DNA of 64,000 nucleotides from Pseudomonadota bacterium (GCA_039818985.1 JBCBSU010000001.1:212367-276366), one strand, 5' to 3'; counted from the stretch's first letter, positions 44,247-55,922 are shown. Translations and numbers: made by a program. The notes: generated by a model from the letters alone, not told the origin.

Positions 44247-46769
44247 ATGGAAAAAGAATTCAGATATTTGGCGCAGTTTCTGGGACCAAAATCCGAAAAT
44301 GGGCAACAACTCAAGAGCCTAATTGATTCGATAGTCTCTGATCATAACCATTGGCGAAAAAACTACTTTTCAGATGACGAACAACTTATCAGCCCAGCTG
44401 ACAAACGAGATCTTTATCCTGAAAGTGACGAGCTCTTAAAAAGAACCCAGGAACTGATTGCCAACCTGCGCAGAAGCTTTCCCATATATAGCCCTCGCTA
44501 TATTGGCCATCAGCATTCAGACACAACAATGGCATCCTTGGCCGGCCTTCTTGCGGGTACTCTCTACAACGCCAATAATGTAACACCTGAATCCGGCGTC
44601 GTAACAGTCGACCTCGAACTGGATTGTTGTAACGAACTTCTAAGCATGGTGGGTTTTGGGGTCCCTCCAAATCCTCCCAAGCATGCCAGTGAGTTCAAAG
44701 ACTATCGAGAAAAATTGGAAGGAGAGTTTGGTTGGTGCCACTTGACGTCCGGGGGTACGATAGCAAACATTGAAGCTCTTTGGGTAGCGAGGATCGTGAA
44801 GTATTTTCCTCTTGCTGTCCATGATGCCTGTAAATCCAACAATATATCACTGGATGTAAAACTGCCGAATGGCAATCGCCGGGAACTCCGCTCTCTTACA
44901 AGGCATCAGGTCTTGGCGATCCGCCCGAATGAAAGCATTTATCTGCTAGCCAGATTTGTTGAGGCGGTTAGCCGCAAATTCTCACTACAAATTGAAGCGT
45001 CTTCCGACAAAGCCTGGGACTTGATCAGGGCAAGCAAATACAGCCCATCACGCGGGTTCGCGAAGCAGATGAATGACTTTCCACCAGTTATCTTTGTTTC
45101 AGGTGCTGCTCACTACAGTATCGCGAAAGCCGCTGATATTTTGGGCCTTGGTCGAGAATGCGTTGAACTGGTCGATCTCGATTCAAGGTTTCGTATTGAT
45201 ACAAAGAAGCTTGAGAGCAAAATAGTTAAGGCGCTAAAAGAAAAGAGGGCTGTGCTTGGCGTAATTGCAATTGCCGGCACCACTGAAGAGGGGGCGGTTG
45301 ACTCGCTCGACGAAATTCTCACTCTGCGTTCGAAACTCGAGCGCGGGAACGACCGGATTACCAACAGTTTTTGGCTGCATGTCGATGCAGCCTGGGGGGG
45401 ATATTTCCGCTCTCTTTTCAACGGCAAGAAGCTGTATCCTGAAACACTGGTTTCGAAGCAACTCTTCTCTCAGCGCGTAAAAGCCCTCCACGATGATGTG
45501 TTCTCAAAGCCGCCTTATGCGTTTCAAACTGATTTGAATCCGGCAGTTGATACTAGAGAATATTTGAAATTCCTTTTTAGTGAACTTAATCGATTAAAAG
45601 AGAAATCACGTTCAAAAGCTGCCAGGAAAATCGCCAGAGTAAGTGATGATACTATAGATGGATGGTTTAGTCATGCAGATCAGAAAGAAAATTATAAGTT
45701 TTTCCTAAACTCTCTGCATGAATACCTTAGGGAATTTAGAGAGTGTAGATCGTCAAGCTTGTTTAAGATTTCAGTCCACGACAGGGTGGCGGATGTTCAA
45801 TCATTTTGTTCTGATGAAATATTGGTCGAATTCGACACTTTCAGAGTATCGAAGCCGGTGCAATGGCCGGCAGACTCAGATGTAGGCAAGTCCATTTTCC
45901 TTATGAAATGCGCAGATTCGGTTACGATTGACCCGCACAAAATGGGATATACCCCCTATCCTTGTGGAGCTATCGCATTCAGAAACGACCGCGTGAGACA
46001 CTTCATAAGGCAAGAGGCACCATATATTACATCGGAAAGGCAGCATTCTCTCGTTCATAAACCGATCCGGACGGCTTCTGAGCCGACCAGCGCAATGGAT
46101 CGACCGAGGATCAGCACTGAAGCTTTTGCAAGCTACACTCTCGAAGGATCACGTCCTAGTTCCGCCGCGTGCTCGCTTCATCTTCAAACCAAGGCAATGC
46201 CCTTGGATCAAGAAAACCATGGTGAGGTAATTCGCTCTTCGGTGATTGCTACGCGGCATCTTTATGAATGGATCAAGAACTGGAATTCGATCAACGACGT
46301 GACGTCTGATCAAAAACGATATGAAACTGTCCTGTTTTCACCACAGCCGCCGGATACGAATCTAGTAGTTTTCGGGGTTAAGGGATATGGTAATCACTCA
46401 ATCGGCGCGTTCAATGAGCTAAACGAAATTGTCTATAGAAAATTTTCCATCAGCTCGGAGCTTGGGCAGAGAGAATATAGCTATTCTCAGCCATTCTTTC
46501 TTTCCAAGACTACCTTCAATATAAAACATTATCCAGCAGATGCCCTGAGAAGCTTCTTCGAGAGGAGTGGCTTTAAAAACTATCAGTCAGATTACAAGAA
46601 GAGCGGAATATTTGTCCTTCGGGCCACGGTCATGAATCCCTATATTCTGCCTTTGATTAAATCGCGTGGTCAAAACCTATTCGAGGAGTTTATGCGAGAG
46701 CTTCACCGCTCTGTAATCGCTGCTCAGGACGAAATCGCCGATCGTACAAGAGCGAATAGAAATCGCTAA
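44247..46769 (+). CDS. Large PLP-dependent group II decarboxylase (tyrosine-decarboxylase-like) with long insertion
   Basis: The 840-residue enzyme resembles bacterial tyrosine/aromatic amino acid decarboxylases. Motifs: SPRYIGHQHSDTTMASLAG near the N-terminus, CHLTSGGTIANIEA, HVDAAWGGYF with PLP-binding Asp380, and SVTIDPHKMGYTPYP with the Schiff-base Lys565. About 160 residues lie between these last two, far more than the roughly 65 in Enterococcus tyrosine decarboxylase, adding a Lys/Arg-rich helical insert around residues 400-540. Codon use and base composition are much more AT-rich than the surroundings, which points to transfer. It stands alone; no antiporter, aminotransferase or transposase is adjacent. 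The substrate cannot be told. Confidence 0.85.
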   Translation: MEKEFRYLAQFLGPKSENGQQLKSLIDSIVSDHNHWRKNYFSDDEQLISPADKRDLYPESDELLKRTQELIANLRRSFPIYSPRYIGHQHSDTTMASLAGLLAGTLYNANNVTPESGVVTVDLELDCCNELLSMVGFGVPPNPPKHASEFKDYREKLEGEFGWCHLTSGGTIANIEALWVARIVKYFPLAVHDACKSNNISLDVKLPNGNRRELRSLTRHQVLAIRPNESIYLLARFVEAVSRKFSLQIEASSDKAWDLIRASKYSPSRGFAKQMNDFPPVIFVSGAAHYSIAKAADILGLGRECVELVDLDSRFRIDTKKLESKIVKALKEKRAVLGVIAIAGTTEEGAVDSLDEILTLRSKLERGNDRITNSFWLHVDAAWGGYFRSLFNGKKLYPETLVSKQLFSQRVKALHDDVFSKPPYAFQTDLNPAVDTREYLKFLFSELNRLKEKSRSKAARKIARVSDDTIDGWFSHADQKENYKFFLNSLHEYLREFRECRSSSLFKISVHDRVADVQSFCSDEILVEFDTFRVSKPVQWPADSDVGKSIFLMKCADSVTIDPHKMGYTPYPCGAIAFRNDRVRHFIRQEAPYITSERQHSLVHKPIRTASEPTSAMDRPRISTEAFASYTLEGSRPSSAACSLHLQTKAMPLDQENHGEVIRSSVIATRHLYEWIKNWNSINDVTSDQKRYETVLFSPQPPDTNLVVFGVKGYGNHSIGAFNELNEIVYRKFSISSELGQREYSYSQPFFLSKTTFNIKHYPADALRSFFERSGFKNYQSDYKKSGIFVLRATVMNPYILPLIKSRGQNLFEEFMRELHRSVIAAQDEIADRTRANRNR

Positions 46770-47058
46770 GAAATCGCAAAACAATGTGCGAATATACTCA
46801 TGCTCGAGTTAAACCCCATTTCTCATCCTTCTCGCTATACGCCTTGCTCGTTTCCTCTGCACCCTAATCCCGCTACAGGCCGGCAGGCGGGTCATCCCGG
46901 CCACCGACCCGCACCTCATTCGGCTTCGCCTTCAGGCCACTTTCTAATCCGTTCGGGCTGAACCTGTCGAAGCCCTGTCCTTTAGTGAAGAGGAGAACAG
47001 ACCTTCGGAGTCGAAGACGGCGCGAACCGCCACAAGCTCAGCACGAACGGGGTGGGTG
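46770..47058. other. Intergenic region with REP-like repeat, copy 2 (46949-46977)
   Basis: About 290 bp between the decarboxylase and thiC, convergent. The composition returns to GC-rich at about 46850. At 46949-46977 a copy of the palindromic repeat seen at 20979-21056 appears in inverted orientation with one mismatch. A degenerate second arm follows to about 47050. It lies where both transcripts should end. Confidence 0.7.
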
Positions 47059-49073
<2,015 letters not shown>

Positions 49074-49172
49074 TAGCCGTGAGTTTACGCGCAATCGGGC
49101 ATCACGTCCAGTGTGATCGGCACCGTTACGGCCTATATGGACTCGTAAACTGCAGAAAGTGAACGCGCGCGA

Positions 49173-49574
49173 TCAGGCGTTGAGCCGCATCAGCGCGACG
49201 ATGATGAAGAACAGGCCGATGGCGATGCACACCAGCGCATAAACGGTGTTGCTCGAGGCGAAGAGCATCTTGGCGATGGGCCAGATAAAGCCGGGAAAGG
49301 CGAGCATGATCATGCCCTCGGCCAGCGCGATCCAGCCGATCACGGTGATCAGGATCGACAGCCAGTCGCTGCCCATGGGGTGGGCCAGCACGATGGCGGT
49401 GCCGAGGATGAACACCACAAAGCCGGTGAGAAAACGCAACGCCGCCGAGCGTTCGCATTCATCGACCATGCCCAGGCCCCAGCGCGGATGGCGCCACAGA
49501 CCGATACCGGCGGCAAGCGAATAGCCGCCAAAGGCCAGCGCCAGCAGGGCTGTCAGATTATAGCTAGCGGCCAT
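49173..49574 (-). CDS. Four-helix integral membrane protein
   Basis: The 133-residue protein is almost all hydrophobic, with four membrane helices (about 4-25, 47-65, 72-92 and 108-130). No catalytic motif is visible. AAGGAGGATTT precedes the ATG. I do not recognise a named family. It stands upstream of thiC on the same strand, but the riboswitch between them suggests separate transcripts. Confidence 0.8.
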   Translation of the reverse strand: MAASYNLTALLALAFGGYSLAAGIGLWRHPRWGLGMVDECERSAALRFLTGFVVFILGTAIVLAHPMGSDWLSILITVIGWIALAEGMIMLAFPGFIWPIAKMLFASSNTVYALVCIAIGLFFIIVALMRLNA

Positions 49575-49789
49575 TGTCCCGAAATCCTCCTTGGCTGATC
49601 CAAGATTACAGCGCGTTACGAAGATTTGTAAGGGCTGTCCATGACATCATCGAAGTGGTTCAGTTTCGGACAAAGCGATGGTGCAGCGCAGAAAGGGTGG
49701 CGTACGGGCAGGGTCATACACCCCCGGACCGTCGCTTCCTCGCCCGGTGTCAGCCGGATCGGGTTCAACCGGTCGCGGATACACCGCCC

Positions 49790-50506
49790 TCAACCTGCCG
49801 GTTGTGCAGCGCCGGCATCCTGCATGTCGGGAATATGCTCCACCACCACACCGGGTGCGGACAGCACCACCTCGCCCTTGAGCGTGTCGAGCGCCAGCAT
49901 CATCATCTCCGGCCCCTCGCTGACCCTCTCGACGATGCCGAGATCGGCAAACAGCGGATTGAGCGTGTCAGCAATGGGGCTGGAGAGTTGCAGGCTTTTC
50001 AGGCCGAGCTCGGCATCGCCTTCCATCCATTTGGATCGCGTATGCCACTGGATGACACAGGGGCGGGTGCTTCTGAAGCCGGGCCCGATAACTGCGTTGG
50101 TATAACTGACAGTCTCTGTGTCGCGGGTATGTTCGAAGCTCTGCATCATTTCCAGCGGCGCGCGTTGCGCGGCGGCGGCATCGCCAAAGGCGTTTATATC
50201 ATTGGTGGCGACATACCAGAAAAGCGGCTGCGGCTGGGTGAACTGCTTCACCGTTTCGATCATCGGATGGAAGCCGGTCCAGTCCGGGTTAGGGCCAAGT
50301 ATCTCGAGGAAACGCCCGGCACCCAGCCTGATCGCCGCGCTCCAGTAAAATTGCTCCGGGCCGGGTTGCGGACCGATCCGCGGTTCGACACCGGTCAGCT
50401 CGGCAATATGGCGCGCGCCTTTGCGGGTATCGGGCACGCCCAGCGCGATATGGTCGAGCGACGCACCGCCGCGATCGAGAACGAGATTGGGATTATCCGC
50501 CATCAT
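49790..50506 (-). CDS. VOC-family (glyoxalase-like) protein
   Basis: The protein has the paired beta-alpha-beta-beta-beta modules of the vicinal oxygen chelate fold, with the start SLDHIALGVPDTRKGARHIAELTGVEPRIGP-type and FLEILGPNPDW typical of the glyoxalase-3-like subgroup. The usual metal ligands are His in LDHI and Glu in LEIL. Its substrate is unknown. The ATG at 50506 has AAAGGA about 7 bases ahead; an ATG at 50524 in the same frame is an alternative. 238 residues. Confidence 0.85.
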   Translation of the reverse strand: MMADNPNLVLDRGGASLDHIALGVPDTRKGARHIAELTGVEPRIGPQPGPEQFYWSAAIRLGAGRFLEILGPNPDWTGFHPMIETVKQFTQPQPLFWYVATNDINAFGDAAAAQRAPLEMMQSFEHTRDTETVSYTNAVIGPGFRSTRPCVIQWHTRSKWMEGDAELGLKSLQLSSPIADTLNPLFADLGIVERVSEGPEMMMLALDTLKGEVVLSAPGVVVEHIPDMQDAGAAQPAG

Positions 50507-50552
50507 GCCTGTTCCTTTCATCATCCATTCTTCATCTGCGACTTAAATGCTA

Positions 50553-51245
50553 TTAAGAAGCATTATCATATAAAGGATGGCATGACCAGTTATGTTTGCC
50601 CGCAGCGACCTCGACATCGCCGAGCTTGTTATAGATGACCGATAGATCGCGTAGTTTTTCCCTGTTTTCCGGGTCATGATCAGATCGATGCTGCATAATA
50701 GTATTTGCAGCTTCAAACTCGGTAATGGCTTCACCGAGATTGCCTTCCTTGATCAAGATACTGCCAAACGCATCATGCAGCACGCCGCGATCACGATCAT
50801 CGGCAACGTGTTGCAGTGCTATCTCAAAGCAGCGGCGCGCATCGGCAAGGTTGTTATACACCGCGTGCAAACGGCCCAGCTCGATCCATGACCAGACGTC
50901 CTCGGGGTCGAGATCGACGGCTTCCTCATAAGCGGCCTTGGCCTTTGAGGGCGCTACTGGTGCGTAGAGTCTTGCCGCCTGGCGGGCGCGTTCTGCATTG
51001 CGTTTCTTGCCCGAATGAACTTCTGCCATAAGTTCGTCAGCGGCATCCTCGACGCGCTCGGGTGCATTCTGTGCGGGGCCGGTGACGATCTTCTTCGCAA
51101 GCCCGACATCATCGGCGTCTTCCGAATCGGCAAGTGCCGTTGCTGCTTTGGCAAAGCTGGCGGCCTGTTGTGGGTCTTTGCCACCAAGCAGCGCTGTCAG
51201 ACCCGCTAGCTGCGCCTTCAGGCCGATAATCTCATCACGCGTCAA
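50553..51245 (-). pseudogene. TPR-repeat protein, probably a truncated remnant
   Basis: The frame encodes 230 residues with tetratricopeptide pairs (AKAAYEEAVDLDPEDVWSWIELGRLHAVYNNL, RCFEIALQHVADDRDRGVLHDAFGSILIKEGNLGEAI) and ends abruptly after DLSVIYNKLGDVEVAAGKHNW. In TPR proteins of this kind the repeats normally continue after VEVAAG, so the 3' end looks replaced by unrelated sequence. The 5' end also has no clear start: only a TTG at 51245 without RBS, while the same frame stays open upstream to about 51370 with protein-like sequence (FWQIFNPGASKGDVEK). It may be a dead fragment of a longer gene. Confidence 0.6.
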
Positions 51246-51504
51246 AGCGCCTTGCTTCTCAACGTCACCCTTGGATGCGCCGGGGTTGAATATCTGCCAG
51301 AAGGTGAGCGCTGCCGGGCTATTGCAAGCGTGATAAAGCGCATGTTGTCGCCTAAAAGCACAGTAATACGCCTCAGCATTTCACACCTGATACTCGCCAA
51401 CCCGAAAATCCCCCACCCCAACCAAACCCATATTGCCTCTGGCGACTACATATGTTTATGGTGCGCCGCTTGGGGGAGCGATCACGGACGAGGATATTGC
51501 ACCT

Positions 51505-52329
51505 GTGACCATAGACCCAGCCGCCCCCGATAACAGCGCTTCACCACGGCCATGGCCCTTTGCGCTGCTGGCGATCCTGCTGGCGCTGATGTTCAACGCC
51601 TATTCCGGTGACTTTGCGACGGCGCTGGGTGCGAAGGCATGGTTTGCCGGGATACCCTATGGCCGCTCGGTGTTTCTCAACACCGCCGATATGGTGGTCA
51701 TGCTGCTGTGCTTCTGGCTGATCGGCGGTGTCGGCATTAGCCGTCAGTGGCGCATTGCCGGTTTGGGCAGGCCGATATTACCGCCGTTGATCTTTGGCGC
51801 GCTGATCTTCGTGCCGGTGACGGCCATATTGTTCTTCGCCACACAGCTTTCCTCCGGGGCCGGGATCGCCGAGATTGCCTTTGGCGGCGTGGTGTTTCCG
51901 ATGTTCGAGGAGATTGTGTTTCGCGGCCTCGCCATCGGGGTGCTGATGGTGCGTTTCCGCTGGCCGTTTCTGGTCGCGGCGCTGATCCCGTCGCTGTTTT
52001 TCGGCGTCTTTCACATGTATCAGGGCGACAGCCTGATGGAGAGCCTGGGCATCGCCGCGATTACCGGCTTTGGCGGGATATGGTTTGGCTGGATCTACTG
52101 GAAATGGGGCTTCAACCTGTGGCCCGCCTTTCTGCTCCATGCCGGGCTGAATTCGCTGTGGACGCTGTTCGATCTCGGCGACAATGCCATGGGCGGCCAG
52201 CTCGGCAATGTCATGCGCATCGCGGTGATCATCGCCTCGATCATACTGACATTATGGGGCCGCGGGCTGATCGACCGGCTGGCCCATCAGCCCGACAGCC
52301 TCAATAGCGGTGCCGGTCAGAAGGTATAG
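51505..52329 (+). CDS. CPBP-family intramembrane metalloprotease (CAAX-protease-like)
   Basis: This integral membrane protein has about seven helices and the three motifs of CPBP proteases: FEEIVFRG (EExxxR), FFGVFHMYQG (FxxxH) and LLHAGLNSLW (HxxxN/D), which bind the catalytic metal. The function is unknown; relatives cleave membrane proteins or support bacteriocin immunity. The start is uncertain: the GTG at 51505 has GAGGA 10 bases ahead and gives 274 residues, and a TTG at 51433 is also in frame. It overlaps the end of the convergent MipA/OmpV gene by 13 bp. Confidence 0.85.
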   Translation: MTIDPAAPDNSASPRPWPFALLAILLALMFNAYSGDFATALGAKAWFAGIPYGRSVFLNTADMVVMLLCFWLIGGVGISRQWRIAGLGRPILPPLIFGALIFVPVTAILFFATQLSSGAGIAEIAFGGVVFPMFEEIVFRGLAIGVLMVRFRWPFLVAALIPSLFFGVFHMYQGDSLMESLGIAAITGFGGIWFGWIYWKWGFNLWPAFLLHAGLNSLWTLFDLGDNAMGGQLGNVMRIAVIIASIILTLWGRGLIDRLAHQPDSLNSGAGQKV

Positions 52330-53375
52330 GTGATGCCGACAACGCCGCGCAGCTGGTTGGCGTCGCCGCGTATCGCGGTGATCGGTGTGGCGGCGGCGGC
52401 TTCGCGCAAGCGACTATAGCCGAACAGCCCGAACATGCCCCAGCCGCCATCGAGCGCATTGCCCGACAGGTCGTAGGTGCCGATGACATTGGCCGAAACG
52501 CTTTTCACGCCGCTGCCGGCATCGAACACCGGCAGGCCGCTGGCGGCGCTGCCGGCGGCGTCAATGCCATAGTAGAAATCGGCATAGTCATTATCGACCC
52601 AGCTGGCGGCGACGCTGGCGCGGATGATTGCGGCGCGGCCAATAGGGCGACGATAGTTGATCGACGGGCGGATCACGGTTCCGGAATGGGCACCGGCGAC
52701 ATCAAAGGCGATATCGGTGAGAAAGCTGATGCTGTCAAAGCGGCTGAAGACGCCGTTGACGCCGACACCGAAACGGCCGCCAACCTCTATCGCAACGTCG
52801 AGATCGCCAAGCTGTTCGACCACCGGGTCGTTGATCTGCGACTGGATCGCGCGGTTGAGATTGACCCGGACCAACGGGCCGGCGATGATATTGGTCTTGG
52901 ACAGCGGCTTTTCGCGGATCAGGTCGACCACGATACCGGGGCCGCCGCCGGGGGAGGCGAACTGGAAGCCGCTGACCTGGCCGACGATTTGCGGGCCGGG
53001 GAACAGCACATAATTGTCCGAGCCCTCATAGCTGGGGATCAGCCCGGCGCCGATGCCGAGGGTGATGAAATCGCCGGCAAAGACCGAATTGGCCATCGCC
53101 TGCAGCATCTCCAGCTCTTCGCGGCTGGGCGGCTTGCCACCGCCCTGTCCGGCAGCAGGGCGCTGCGGCTGGTCATCGGCGATGAGCGCCAGCGGCTGTT
53201 CGCCGGTCTCTGCTTCGGACGCGGCGATGGTGACCGGGTCGGGGGTGATAAGCGCGGTGTCGTCATCGGCGAGTGCCGGAGCGGCAAGGCTGATGCAAAG
53301 GGCGGAAAGGGGGAGAGTGGCTGCGCCTCGCAACAATGCTTTACTGCAGGACCACGTGGTAGGGGAAAATGCCAT
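52317..53375 (-). CDS. MipA/OmpV family outer-membrane protein, copy 1
   Basis: A 352-residue outer-membrane barrel. A signal peptide (LPLSALCISLAAPALA-D) precedes an acidic/Gln-rich N-terminal part and the MipA/OmpV domain (AGDFITLGIGAGLIPSYEGSDNYVLFPGP) with the C-terminal GVVGITYTF ending in the outer-membrane aromatic signature. The family is linked to scaffold or porin roles. The ATG at 53375 has AAGGA 10 bases upstream. It is followed on the same strand, upstream, by a clear paralog (copy 2). Confidence 0.88.
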   Translation of the reverse strand: MAFSPTTWSCSKALLRGAATLPLSALCISLAAPALADDDTALITPDPVTIAASEAETGEQPLALIADDQPQRPAAGQGGGKPPSREELEMLQAMANSVFAGDFITLGIGAGLIPSYEGSDNYVLFPGPQIVGQVSGFQFASPGGGPGIVVDLIREKPLSKTNIIAGPLVRVNLNRAIQSQINDPVVEQLGDLDVAIEVGGRFGVGVNGVFSRFDSISFLTDIAFDVAGAHSGTVIRPSINYRRPIGRAAIIRASVAASWVDNDYADFYYGIDAAGSAASGLPVFDAGSGVKSVSANVIGTYDLSGNALDGGWGMFGLFGYSRLREAAAATPITAIRGDANQLRGVVGITYTF

Positions 53376-53543
53376 GGGTCTGAAATCCTTGATGTGCGCC
53401 ATTATAGGCTGGCTGGAGCCATAGAGTTACTTTACTATTCGTTCAATAACCAATTTGAAATTGCGTCTTGTGGCGTGTCTTTACGGGTAAATTGCCGCCG
53501 GTTTTAGCGGCCAGTGCAGGGGTTAAAGTAAGGACCTGGGCGT

Positions 53544-54452
53544 CTAGAAGGTGTAGCCAATGCCCAGCGCCCCGACAAACTGGTCGTCATCGCCACGCAG
53601 GCTCACCAGCGGGCTGCGCCGGGCATCCTCGAACAGCCGGTCATAGCCGGCGGCACCGAAAATGGCGAAACCGCCATTGGTCAGATCACCATCGAGATCA
53701 AAACCGACGAGCAGGAACATGCCGATATTCTTCAATCCGCCGCCAGCATCGAATTCGGGCAGGCCGCTGGCGGCGCTGCCCTCGGCATCGACGCTGTAAT
53801 AGGTATCGGCAAAATCATTGTCGACCAGCTCCGCCGACAATGTGGCGGTGAGCGCAATGCCCCGGCTGACCGGGGTGAAATAGGTGAGATAGGGCGATAC
53901 CACCATGCCCTTATGCGCCCCGGCGACGTCATGTTTCACCTCCAGAGCGGCGGTGAGATTATCGACCGGGTTGAGCACTTTGGACCATTGGAAACCGGCA
54001 CTGATGCCCAGTTCGAGCGGCAGGCTGACATCGCCCAGCGCCTCGACCACCGGGTCGTTGATGCTACCCAGCGAGACCCGGCTGAAACGCACACGTGCCA
54101 CCGGTCCGAGTACCAGATCGAAATCGCGATCCCGGTTATTGGTCCACAGATCGGCGGAAATGCCCGTGCCGCGTGTAATGAAATTAATGCCTTCGACACG
54201 GCCGATCACCGCAGGGCCGGGGAACAGGACATAATTGTTCGATCCCTCATAGCTTGGGGCGACCACGGCACCGGCACCGATGGTCAGGAAGTCGCCGTCA
54301 AAAACGCTGCCATCGATCGAAAGCTCGGGCGCCTCCTGCAACGTCACTTCGCTGTCGCGATCACGGTCATTGTCTGCCGGAGCGGCATGCGCCATGGCCG
54401 CAGCTGATGCGGCGAACAGCAGTGCCGACACGATGCCGACAGCCCTGATCAT
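53544..54452 (-). CDS. MipA/OmpV family outer-membrane protein, copy 2
   Basis: A 302-residue paralog of the neighbour. Signal peptide SALLFAASAAAMAHA, then the same core pattern (DGDFLTIGAGAVVAPSYEGSNNYVLFPGP, SINDPVVEALGDVSLPLELG, SAASGLPEFDAGGGLKNIG) and a GALGIGYTF end. Shared blocks (SYEGS-NYVLFPGP, AGAH-G, DNDFAD, SAASGLP-FDAG) show that the two arose by duplication, but they have diverged widely. Start at the ATG 54452; an upstream in-frame TTG is less likely. 168 bp separate it from copy 1 downstream. Confidence 0.87.
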   Translation of the reverse strand: MIRAVGIVSALLFAASAAAMAHAAPADNDRDRDSEVTLQEAPELSIDGSVFDGDFLTIGAGAVVAPSYEGSNNYVLFPGPAVIGRVEGINFITRGTGISADLWTNNRDRDFDLVLGPVARVRFSRVSLGSINDPVVEALGDVSLPLELGISAGFQWSKVLNPVDNLTAALEVKHDVAGAHKGMVVSPYLTYFTPVSRGIALTATLSAELVDNDFADTYYSVDAEGSAASGLPEFDAGGGLKNIGMFLLVGFDLDGDLTNGGFAIFGAAGYDRLFEDARRSPLVSLRGDDDQFVGALGIGYTF

Positions 54453-54594
54453 GGTGACGATGCCTGATGCTGGCAAAGATTATCTCCCTGTTTGCGCCAG
54501 TCTATACGCATAACAGACAGAAAATTGATTAACCGATGATGACCGGGACAGGTGATGCGGCGTACATGCCGCTATTGGTTCTCCGCCCCGAGGG

Positions 54595-55071
54595 TCAGAG
54601 ATAATATTTGACCCGGATGCGCTCGCGATTTTCCACCGGCGTTGCGCTGAACAGTGCCTTGCGGAATTTGGGTGGTCCAAAGGTGAATTTGGGGTTGCGC
54701 GAAAAGCCGATGCCTTCGCGCGGGATACCAGCGAATTTGTCGAGGCGCGAATTGCCGTTTTCATCGTGCACGATGGCGATGGCATAATCACCCGAGGGTA
54801 TGGCGCTGAACAGCGCCTTGCCGCTCGCCGCTTCGACGGTGATACGGCGTGCCTTTGGATCATTGTCGCAATCGGGGAAGTGTCTCTCATTCGCGGTGAG
54901 GCAAAGATGCACCAGACCTTTGGTCGAGCGCATATTGTCGAGTTCGATATGGACATTGCAAAGCTGCAGCGGTGATGCACCGATGAGAAGCGGACTTGCT
55001 GCCGCCAGTGCCGCGCTTTTGCCTATCATTTTGCGCATTGCGTCTGCGCTGCCTGCCCGAACCCGAATCAT
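54595..55071 (-). CDS. DUF2141 family secreted protein
   Basis: The 158-residue protein has a hydrophobic N-terminal segment (IGKSAALAAASPLLIGASPLQL) that likely works as a signal peptide, and a DUF2141 beta-sandwich-like domain (HIELDNMRSTKGLVHLCLT, ALFSAIPSGDYAIAIVHDENGNSRLDKFAGIPREGIGFSRNP). DUF2141 proteins are common in Sphingomonadales; their function is unknown. GGGGAAAG precedes the ATG at 55071. It follows the sterol-desaturase-type gene on the same strand by 44 bp. Confidence 0.85.
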   Translation of the reverse strand: MIRVRAGSADAMRKMIGKSAALAAASPLLIGASPLQLCNVHIELDNMRSTKGLVHLCLTANERHFPDCDNDPKARRITVEAASGKALFSAIPSGDYAIAIVHDENGNSRLDKFAGIPREGIGFSRNPKFTFGPPKFRKALFSATPVENRERIRVKYYL

Positions 55072-55115
55072 GTCTTTCCCCAATAGTTTACCCGATGTGA
55101 TCAAGCTGCGGTCGT

Positions 55116-55922
55116 TTATGCCGTTCTGCTTGTAGTTGCTGTCGCGCGGCTGCCCCGGCTTCGGGGTTCAGACCAGTCGCCCAGTCCGCGATCGGTGCCG
55201 CATAGACGATCCCAGTGACGGAAATACAGCCCATAATTGCATTTATAGGCCTGATGGTGGCGTTCATGATGGCTGGCTGTAATCACCCATCTCCCTATGG
55301 GGCCATTAACAAGCCAGCGGGGAAAGAGTTCCCAGCCCATATGGTTGGTGACCCCCATGACCGTCATGATGGTGAGCACCAGCGCCAGCATCGCGACATG
55401 GATCGGGATGACGAACACCAGCACCGGAATGACGATTGCGCCGGTAAGCGCCTCGATCGGGTGGAAGCTCATTGCTGCCCAGGCTGTGGGCGGACGGCTC
55501 TCATGATGCACCGCATGGGCGATGCGGAACCATTTCGGCTGGTGCATCCAGCGGTGCGTCCAGTAGAACCAAGTGTCGTGCGCCAGCATGTAGAGCAGCA
55601 CCGATAGCGGCGCATACCATAAGGGCATGGCCGAGAAATCCTCGTAAATCTGCGTCCAGCCATGGCTGCGCCAGCCCCAGGCAACAATGCCGGCCGGCAG
55701 GCCGTAAATCCCCACTGAAAGCAGTGACCAGCCGATTTCCCGACGGATCTGGTGCGATTGCTCCTGATACAGGCCCGGGCGCAGTCGCGAGGTGATCCAG
55801 GCGAACAGACCGCTTGCGGCGAAATAGCGCAGCGCGATGATCAGGGACATGGCCAGAGCGGAGAATGTCAGGGCAAGAAAAATGTCCATGCGCCCCTGTA
55901 GCGTGAAATATCGCGAAATCAA
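55116..55922 (-). CDS. Sterol desaturase family hydroxylase, candidate carotenoid ring hydroxylase
   Basis: This integral membrane enzyme of 268 residues has the di-iron histidine motifs of the fatty acid hydroxylase superfamily: HDTWFYWTHRWMH, HAVHHESRPP and ASHHERHHQAYKCNYGLYFRHWD. Four to five membrane helices surround them. The gene is divergent from crtY, so a role in carotenoid ring hydroxylation (CrtG- or CrtZ-like) is plausible; it is longer than typical CrtZ (about 165 residues). This is inference from the neighbourhood; it could act on another lipid. The C-terminus is low-complexity (Ser/Arg/Thr). Confidence 0.75.
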   Translation of the reverse strand: MISRYFTLQGRMDIFLALTFSALAMSLIIALRYFAASGLFAWITSRLRPGLYQEQSHQIRREIGWSLLSVGIYGLPAGIVAWGWRSHGWTQIYEDFSAMPLWYAPLSVLLYMLAHDTWFYWTHRWMHQPKWFRIAHAVHHESRPPTAWAAMSFHPIEALTGAIVIPVLVFVIPIHVAMLALVLTIMTVMGVTNHMGWELFPRWLVNGPIGRWVITASHHERHHQAYKCNYGLYFRHWDRLCGTDRGLGDWSEPRSRGSRATATTSRTA

